Source: Rhodobacter xanthinilyticus (GTDB lineage: Bacteria > Pseudomonadota > Alphaproteobacteria > Rhodobacterales > Rhodobacteraceae). From it: a stretch of DNA of 64,000 bases. The stretch covers positions 1,955,501 through 2,019,500 of the forward strand of contig NZ_CP017781.1 in assembly GCF_001856665.1 (NCBI RefSeq), written 5' to 3'. Shown here piece after piece: positions 58,565 to 64,000 of the stretch. The position numbers were made by a program, and so were the translations under genes. The notes below the pieces were generated by a model, which searched no databases, was not told the DNA's origin, and worked only from the letters and a program-made list of their open reading frames with translations. Position 1 is the first letter of the stretch, and each line of letters begins with the position of its first letter.

Positions 58565-59101
58565 TCAGAGCGTGTAGACCACGCCCCGGAAGATCAGCGA
58601 ATCGGGCACCGCCGAGACGCGCTGCACCTCGACCCAATCCTTGGTGAAGAGCATCTCCGCCGCGCCGGGCGCCCAGAAGGCGAGGTTGTGCAGCGCCGAG
58701 ACGGCAAGCACCACGCCGAGCATCTGCCCGGTCATCGCCGCCCCGCCCCGCAGCCCGAAGGCAAAGGTCAAGACAAACGACAGCCCCGCGCCGAGCGCCA
58801 GCATCACCACCGTCTGCCCCTCGCCGAAGCTCAGCGCCTGCTCGACCGAGACCGGCATGAAGCGCACCTTGAGCGCGACCGCGAGCGCCACCGCCAGCGC
58901 CCCGAGCGCAAAGGCCAGCACCACCTTGACCGCCCCGAACCGGCGCGGTTTCTCGGCGCAGATCTCCGGCGCGATCTCGGCCAGCGAGCGCACCGCGATC
59001 TCCTCGCCGCCCACATGGAGCAGGATCCGCCCCTTGGCGCGCGCGCGCTCGGCCTCGATGCGCCGCAGCCGCTCGTTGAACGTGGTTGTCGATACCGCCA
59101 T
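58565..59101 (-). CDS. unknown membrane protein in the suf operon
   Basis: The 178-residue protein has a basic helical N-terminus (NERLRRIEAERARAKGRILLHVGGEEI), then SLAEIAPEIC, and three or four hydrophobic helices from about residue 55. I do not recognise a family. GGGGGAAGGGC precedes the ATG. It is between sufB and the methyltransferase-like gene. Confidence 0.72.
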   Translation of the reverse strand: MAVSTTTFNERLRRIEAERARAKGRILLHVGGEEIAVRSLAEIAPEICAEKPRRFGAVKVVLAFALGALAVALAVALKVRFMPVSVEQALSFGEGQTVVMLALGAGLSFVLTFAFGLRGGAAMTGQMLGVVLAVSALHNLAFWAPGAAEMLFTKDWVEVQRVSAVPDSLIFRGVVYTL

Positions 59102-59203
59102 GGCCAAGCCCTTCCCCCGGTCGTCCCGAGGAAAGGTTAAGCGCCTGAATTTGCCCGAATTTAGGCAAATCGAGGCAAAAGCCGTGACCTGCGACGGTCT
59201 GTC

Positions 59204-60724
<1,521 letters not shown>

Positions 60725-60737
60725 TTTCCTTTCCGCG

Positions 60738-61808
60738 TCAGACTTTTGCGCGATGTTTTTCACGTGCCGCGCCGAAGTCCTCGGCAAAGCGCAATACCTC
60801 TTCCCGTGTCACCCCCGGGCCGATCGAGATCCGGAGCGCCGAACCCGCCGCCGCCTCGGGCCAGCCCATCGCGGTAAGCACCCGGCTCGCGCGGACCTTG
60901 CCAGAGGAGCAGGCCGAACCGGCCGACACCGCATATCCCATCAGGTCGAGCCGCATCACCTGCGTCTCCCCCTTCCAGCCGGGCGTGACAACCGACAGTG
61001 TATTGGGCAGGATCGCCGGCGGCGTCCCGATCTCCCCTGTCGCTGTCTCCCAGCCGGGAAAATAGAGGTCTTTTGTCGGGTTTTCCAGTGCCTCTTTTAG
61101 AATATTTCTAATTTCGGCAACTTCCTCCCAAACCCCATTGGCCAGATCGCGCGCCGCCGCCTCGGCCGCGGCCCCAAAGCCCACCGCGCCAAGGATGTTC
61201 TCGGTGCCCGCGCGGCGGCCCATCTCCTGCCCGCCGCCCCGCAGACGCGCCGCAACCTCGGTGCCGCGCCGCACCACAAGCGCCCCAACCCCCTTCGGCC
61301 CGCCGAGCTTATGCGCCGAGACCAGCCCCGCCGTGCAACCGAGCCAGTTGAACGCAAAGGGAATTTTCCCAAAGGCCTGGGTCAGGTCAGAGACCGCCAA
61401 ACCCGCCGGCAGATCCTGGATCACCCCGGTCTCGGAATTGGCAAGCTGCAAAGCCGTGCGCGCAGGCTCGGCCACCGCGACCCGCCCATAGCCGTCGACC
61501 GGCAGATCCGCCACGCACCAGGCCGAAACCGCATCATGCTCGACCGCACCGCAGGCAAAGCCCTTGCCCTCGAGCGCAAGCGCCGCCGCCTCGGTCGTGC
61601 CGGAGGTGAAAATCACATCCTGCCCCTCGGCGCCAAGCGCCGCCGCCACCTGCGCGCGCGCCCGCTCCAACAGCCCCTTGGCCGCGCGCCCCTCGGCATG
61701 AACCGAAGACGGATTGCCGACGAGATCCATCGCCGCGATCATCGCCGCCCGCGCCTCGGCGCGCAAAGGCGTCGTGGCATTCCAATCGAGATAGAGCCGC
61801 GGACGCAT
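60738..61808 (-). CDS. cysteine desulfurase IscS/NifS-like, second desulfurase of the operon
   Basis: A 356-residue PLP enzyme, shorter than E. coli IscS (404). It has [48 protein letters not shown] Lys in [15 protein letters not shown] and active-site Cys in [14 protein letters not shown]. Two differences from classic IscS are [16 protein letters not shown] before the PLP Lys and a reduced middle region. It is directly upstream of sufB, as in other Rhodobacter species. It gives sulfur for cluster assembly or for another acceptor. Confidence 0.9.
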   Translation of the reverse strand: MRPRLYLDWNATTPLRAEARAAMIAAMDLVGNPSSVHAEGRAAKGLLERARAQVAAALGAEGQDVIFTSGTTEAAALALEGKGFACGAVEHDAVSAWCVADLPVDGYGRVAVAEPARTALQLANSETGVIQDLPAGLAVSDLTQAFGKIPFAFNWLGCTAGLVSAHKLGGPKGVGALVVRRGTEVAARLRGGGQEMGRRAGTENILGAVGFGAAAEAAARDLANGVWEEVAEIRNILKEALENPTKDLYFPGWETATGEIGTPPAILPNTLSVVTPGWKGETQVMRLDLMGYAVSAGSACSSGKVRASRVLTAMGWPEAAAGSALRISIGPGVTREEVLRFAEDFGAAREKHRAKV

Positions 61809-61849
61809 CACGCCCCCCAAGCCGCGCACCCGGCCATTTCGCTGAATTT

Positions 61850-61918
61850 GCGTATTTGTACCAAGAAGAAACGGGAAAGTTGCGAAAGCCCCCGGGTTTC
61901 TTCTTGGCCCAAATACGC
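61850..61918. repeat. inverted repeat element, family B copy 2 (between iscR and iscS)
   Basis: GCGTATTTGTACCAAGAAGA pairs with TCTTCTTGGCCCAAATACGC, extended inside by AACGGG/CCCGGGTT. It lies 45 bases past the iscR stop and 42 bases before the desulfurase ATG, so it can act as an attenuator within the isc/suf transcript. Confidence 0.75.
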
Positions 61919-61962
61919 CCCCGCCGGAGGCGTCCGACCTCCCCCAGAGGCGCGCCGGAGGC

Positions 61963-62421
61963 TCATTCGTCCACCACCGAAAAGAGCGAGGGCACCGCCG
62001 GGCAGGGTTTGAGCCCGTTTTTCACCACATCGGCGAGCGTCGTCTGATGCAGGAACACGAAGACCTGCGCCGAGAGGCTTTCCCAGAGCCGGTTCGAGAG
62101 CGATTGCGCGCGCGAGCCGCACACCCCCCCCGAGGCCCCCGCGCCCACATGCAGCGCCGAGACCGTCTCATCGACCGCCTCGAAGACATCGGAGATGCGG
62201 ATCTCCTCGGGCGCGCGCGCCAGCCGATAGCCGCCCCCCGGCCCGCGCACCGAGACCACGAGCCCTGCGCGCCGCAGCCGCACGAAGAGCTGTTCGAGAT
62301 AGGGCAGCGAGATATCCTGCCGCTTCGAGATCGCCGCGAGCGAGGTCATCTGATCGGCCCCCGCGATCGCCAGATCCACCAGCGCCACGATCGCATAGCG
62401 CCCTTTGGTCGAAAGTTTCAT
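61963..62421 (-). CDS. iscR: Rrf2-family regulator IscR, with incomplete cluster-ligand set
   Basis: A 152-residue Rrf2 winged helix: MKLSTKGRYAIVALVDLA start, recognition part SLAAISKRQDISLPYLEQLFVRLRRAGLV and wing SVRGPGGGYRLAR. In the cluster-binding loop E. coli IscR has three Cys; here only one remains in that loop (GGVCGSRAQSLSNRLW), while a further Cys lies near the C-terminus (LKPCPAV). This agrees with what is known of the R. sphaeroides protein. It should repress or modulate the downstream isc/suf genes by iron supply. GGAGG precedes the ATG. Confidence 0.9.
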   Translation of the reverse strand: MKLSTKGRYAIVALVDLAIAGADQMTSLAAISKRQDISLPYLEQLFVRLRRAGLVVSVRGPGGGYRLARAPEEIRISDVFEAVDETVSALHVGAGASGGVCGSRAQSLSNRLWESLSAQVFVFLHQTTLADVVKNGLKPCPAVPSLFSVVDE

Positions 62422-62539
62422 CTCAGCCTCCCCCGCCGCGGCCTGATTGCCCGCAAAAACGGGCCCGGCCATTGACGCCGCGCGCTTGGCCGCTTAACTC
62501 CTGAACACCCGAATTCCCGGCATCCCGCCGGGTACTTCC

Positions 62540-62569
62540 GTCCTAGGGTGTCCGAGCGAAAGCGTCAAG
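62540..62569 (-). promoter_or_regulatory. candidate isc/suf promoter with iron-box-like motif
   Basis: On the minus strand TTGACG (62568-62563) and TAGGAC (62545-62540) stand 17 bases apart, about 120 bases before the iscR ATG. The overlapping CTTGAC-N2-TTTC motif is shared with the feoA upstream region (40553-40571). Iron-responsive control of both by the same regulator is an inference. Confidence 0.45.
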
Positions 62570-62619
62570 TTAGCGCGCCGTCGCACCCCGGGGCAGAGAT
62601 GAGATCGCAGCGAGAGACG

Positions 62620-63279
62620 ATGCCCGAAGTCATTTTCCCCGGTCCCGAAGGTCGCCTCGAGGGCCGCTATCACCCGCAGCCCGCCCCCGACGCGCCGATC
62701 GCCATCATCTTGCACCCCGACCCGCAATTCGGCGGCACGATGAACAACCGTGTCGTCTATAATCTGCATTATGCCTTCCACAAGATCGGCTTCACGGTGC
62801 TGCGGTTCAACTTCCGTGGCGTCGGCCGCAGCCAGGGCGAATATGATCAGGGCATCGGCGAGCTCTCGGATGCGGCCTCGGCGCTCGATTACCTGCAGGC
62901 GATGAACCCGAATTCGAAACATTGCTGGGTCGCGGGCTTCTCCTTCGGCGCCTGGATCGGCATGCAGTTGCTGATGCGTCGCCCCGAGATCACCGGCTTC
63001 ATCTCGGTCGCGCCGCCGGCGAACATGTATGATTTCTCCTTCCTCGCGCCCTGCCCCTCCTCGGGGCTGATCATCAACGGCTCGGCTGACCGCGTGGCGC
63101 CGCCGAAGGATACCGCCAACCTCGTGTCGAAGCTGCGCGAGCAAAAGGGCATCACCATCACCCATGAAGAGGTCGAGGGCGCGGACCACTTCTTCAAGGA
63201 TGACGAGGCGCATATGAAGCCGATGATCGACACGGTGCAGAGCTATGTGAAGCGCCGCCTGACGGAAGGCTCGCGCTGA
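62620..63279 (+). CDS. alpha/beta hydrolase
   Basis: The 219-residue protein has the alpha/beta hydrolase core: ILHPDPQFGGTMNNRVVYNLHYAF, NFRGVGRSQGEYDQG (oxyanion side), nucleophile elbow GFSFGAWIG (about residues 110-118), the acid in NGSADRVAPPKD and the late His in EGADHFFKDDEAH. It is a small dienelactone-hydrolase-like esterase of unknown substrate that is common in proteobacteria. The ATG at 62620 gives the conserved MPEVIFPGPEG start. Confidence 0.87.
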   Translation: MPEVIFPGPEGRLEGRYHPQPAPDAPIAIILHPDPQFGGTMNNRVVYNLHYAFHKIGFTVLRFNFRGVGRSQGEYDQGIGELSDAASALDYLQAMNPNSKHCWVAGFSFGAWIGMQLLMRRPEITGFISVAPPANMYDFSFLAPCPSSGLIINGSADRVAPPKDTANLVSKLREQKGITITHEEVEGADHFFKDDEAHMKPMIDTVQSYVKRRLTEGSR

Positions 63280-63518
63280 TGGCGCTGCTCGACGAGCTCG
63301 CCGATGCCCTCGCCGCCGATACGATGGCGGCGATGGCCGAGCTCGGCGATGACCGGCTCTACATGGATGTCGGCAAGGTGATCGGCACCTCCTCGCCATC
63401 GTTGCAGGAGGCCTTCATGACCTCCTGCCGGCTGCGCCTCTCCGAGCAGCGCGGCCGCGCCTATCTCGAACAGGTGCTGCGCCAGCGCCGCGCCGAAGCC
63501 GAGAGCCAGGGCGAATGA
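63279..63518 (+). CDS. small conserved protein of unknown function
   Basis: A 79-residue acidic helical protein (LLDELADALAADTMAAMAELGDDRLYMDVGKVIGTSS, then LSEQRGRAYLEQVLRQRR). It starts on the base shared with the hydrolase stop and ends in an ATGA overlap with the HD-domain gene, so it is translated with both. I do not recognise a domain. Confidence 0.72.
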   Translation: MALLDELADALAADTMAAMAELGDDRLYMDVGKVIGTSSPSLQEAFMTSCRLRLSEQRGRAYLEQVLRQRRAEAESQGE

Positions 63519-64000
63519 GCGCGCCCCTCGACAAGGAATTCGCCTTCCTTCTCGAGATCGAGAAGCTCAAATCGGTGAGCCGCGCGACCCCCGTCGCCGA
63601 TAATTCGCGCCGCGAGAATTCGGCCGAACATAGCTGGACGCTGGCGCTCTATGCGCTGGTTCTGGCCGATCAGGCCGCGCCCGGCGTCGATGTGATGCGC
63701 GCGGTCAAGATGCTCCTGATCCATGATCTCGTCGAGATCGACCTGGGCGATGTGCCGATCCATTCGCAAGGCGGCACGGCGCATTCCTCCACCGCAATCC
63801 AGGCCGCCGAGGCGAAAGCCGCCGAGCGGATTTTTGGCCTTCTTCCCAAGCCCTTGGGCGACGATCTCCATGCGCTCTGGCACGAGTTCGAGGCCGCCGA
63901 AACCCCCACCGCGATCTATGCGAAATCGCTCGACCGGGTGCAGCCGGTGATGCTCAACCTCGCCGGCGGCGGCGGCTCCTGGCTCGAATATGATGTGAGC
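63515..64000 (+). CDS. HD-domain phosphohydrolase (YfbR/5'-deoxynucleotidase-like), cut off by window edge
   Basis: About 162 codons are visible. HD-family metal ligands appear in RRENSAEHSWTLALYA (first His) and LLIHDLVEIDLGD (HD pair), with the DIGDVPIHS-like loop and LWHEFEAAETPTAIYAKSLDRVQP near the end, as in YfbR-type dNMP phosphatases. The C-terminus lies outside the window. Confidence 0.88.
   Translation, partial: MSAPLDKEFAFLLEIEKLKSVSRATPVADNSRRENSAEHSWTLALYALVLADQAAPGVDVMRAVKMLLIHDLVEIDLGDVPIHSQGGTAHSSTAIQAAEAKAAERIFGLLPKPLGDDLHALWHEFEAAETPTAIYAKSLDRVQPVMLNLAGGGGSWLEYDVS

Overview
The window is a 64 kb chromosomal segment of a very GC-rich alphaproteobacterium of the Rhodobacter type. 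Three things suggest this. The secD-secF-ccmABCD-ccmG order, including a 52-residue ccmD, is the helABC-orf52-helX arrangement known from Rhodobacter capsulatus. The iscR-iscS-suf operon has the Rhodobacter layout, with an IscR that lacks most of its cluster ligands. Genes are tightly packed, with ATGA or TGATG start/stop overlaps throughout. No CRISPR array or rRNA gene was seen.

Layout: 1-976 holds the 5' part of an RTX-type calcium-binding repeat protein that runs off the left edge. 1150-11148 is housekeeping: a COQ10-like protein, hpt, cytochrome c maturation genes, secDF-yajC, an M20 amidohydrolase and mazG. 11302-16316 is a tryptophan tryptophylquinone (TTQ) aromatic amine dehydrogenase cluster (aauB-E-D-A plus two c-type cytochromes) with a divergent AraC regulator. 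16412-19650 holds a TauE/SafE exporter, dusA, a DUF2177 protein and folE. 19902-23108 is a TAXI-type TRAP transporter. 23221-30129 is a BMP-family nucleoside/nucleobase ABC transporter operon with a cytosine-deaminase-like enzyme and a GlxA-type regulator. 30333-33458 holds a thiolase, a short-chain dehydrogenase and an AraC regulator. 33401-38589 is a two-armed arsenic locus: arsR, an ArsP-like permease, a thiol protein and a rhodanese on one arm; an ArsR-ArsC fusion, GAPDH and arsJ on the other. 38583-44864 holds a YgiD-type dioxygenase, a ketopantoate-reductase-like protein, feoAB and a soluble triple-PAS chemoreceptor.

45064-53255 is the most unusual part. It is an 8.1 kb integrated element at the 3' half of a tRNA-Arg(CCG) gene, bounded by a 46 bp perfect direct repeat. 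It encodes a tyrosine integrase, an overlapping excisionase-like gene, a major capsid protein, a ClpP-like prohead protease, regulators and a replication-initiation-like module. It has no terminase, portal or tail gene. It looks like a capsid-encoding phage satellite rather than a complete prophage.

53480-62421 is the iscR-iscS-sufB-x-x-sufC-sufD-yip1-yip1-sufS operon for iron-sulfur cluster assembly; one yip1 gene appears frameshifted. 62620-64000 holds an alpha/beta hydrolase, a small conserved protein and a truncated HD-domain protein.

Two families of long inverted repeats recur near gene 3' ends across the whole window (seven copies). They look like repeated bidirectional terminators or REP-like elements. 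Iron (feoAB, isc/suf), redox (ccm, aau cytochromes) and thiol chemistry (ars) are the main metabolic themes.
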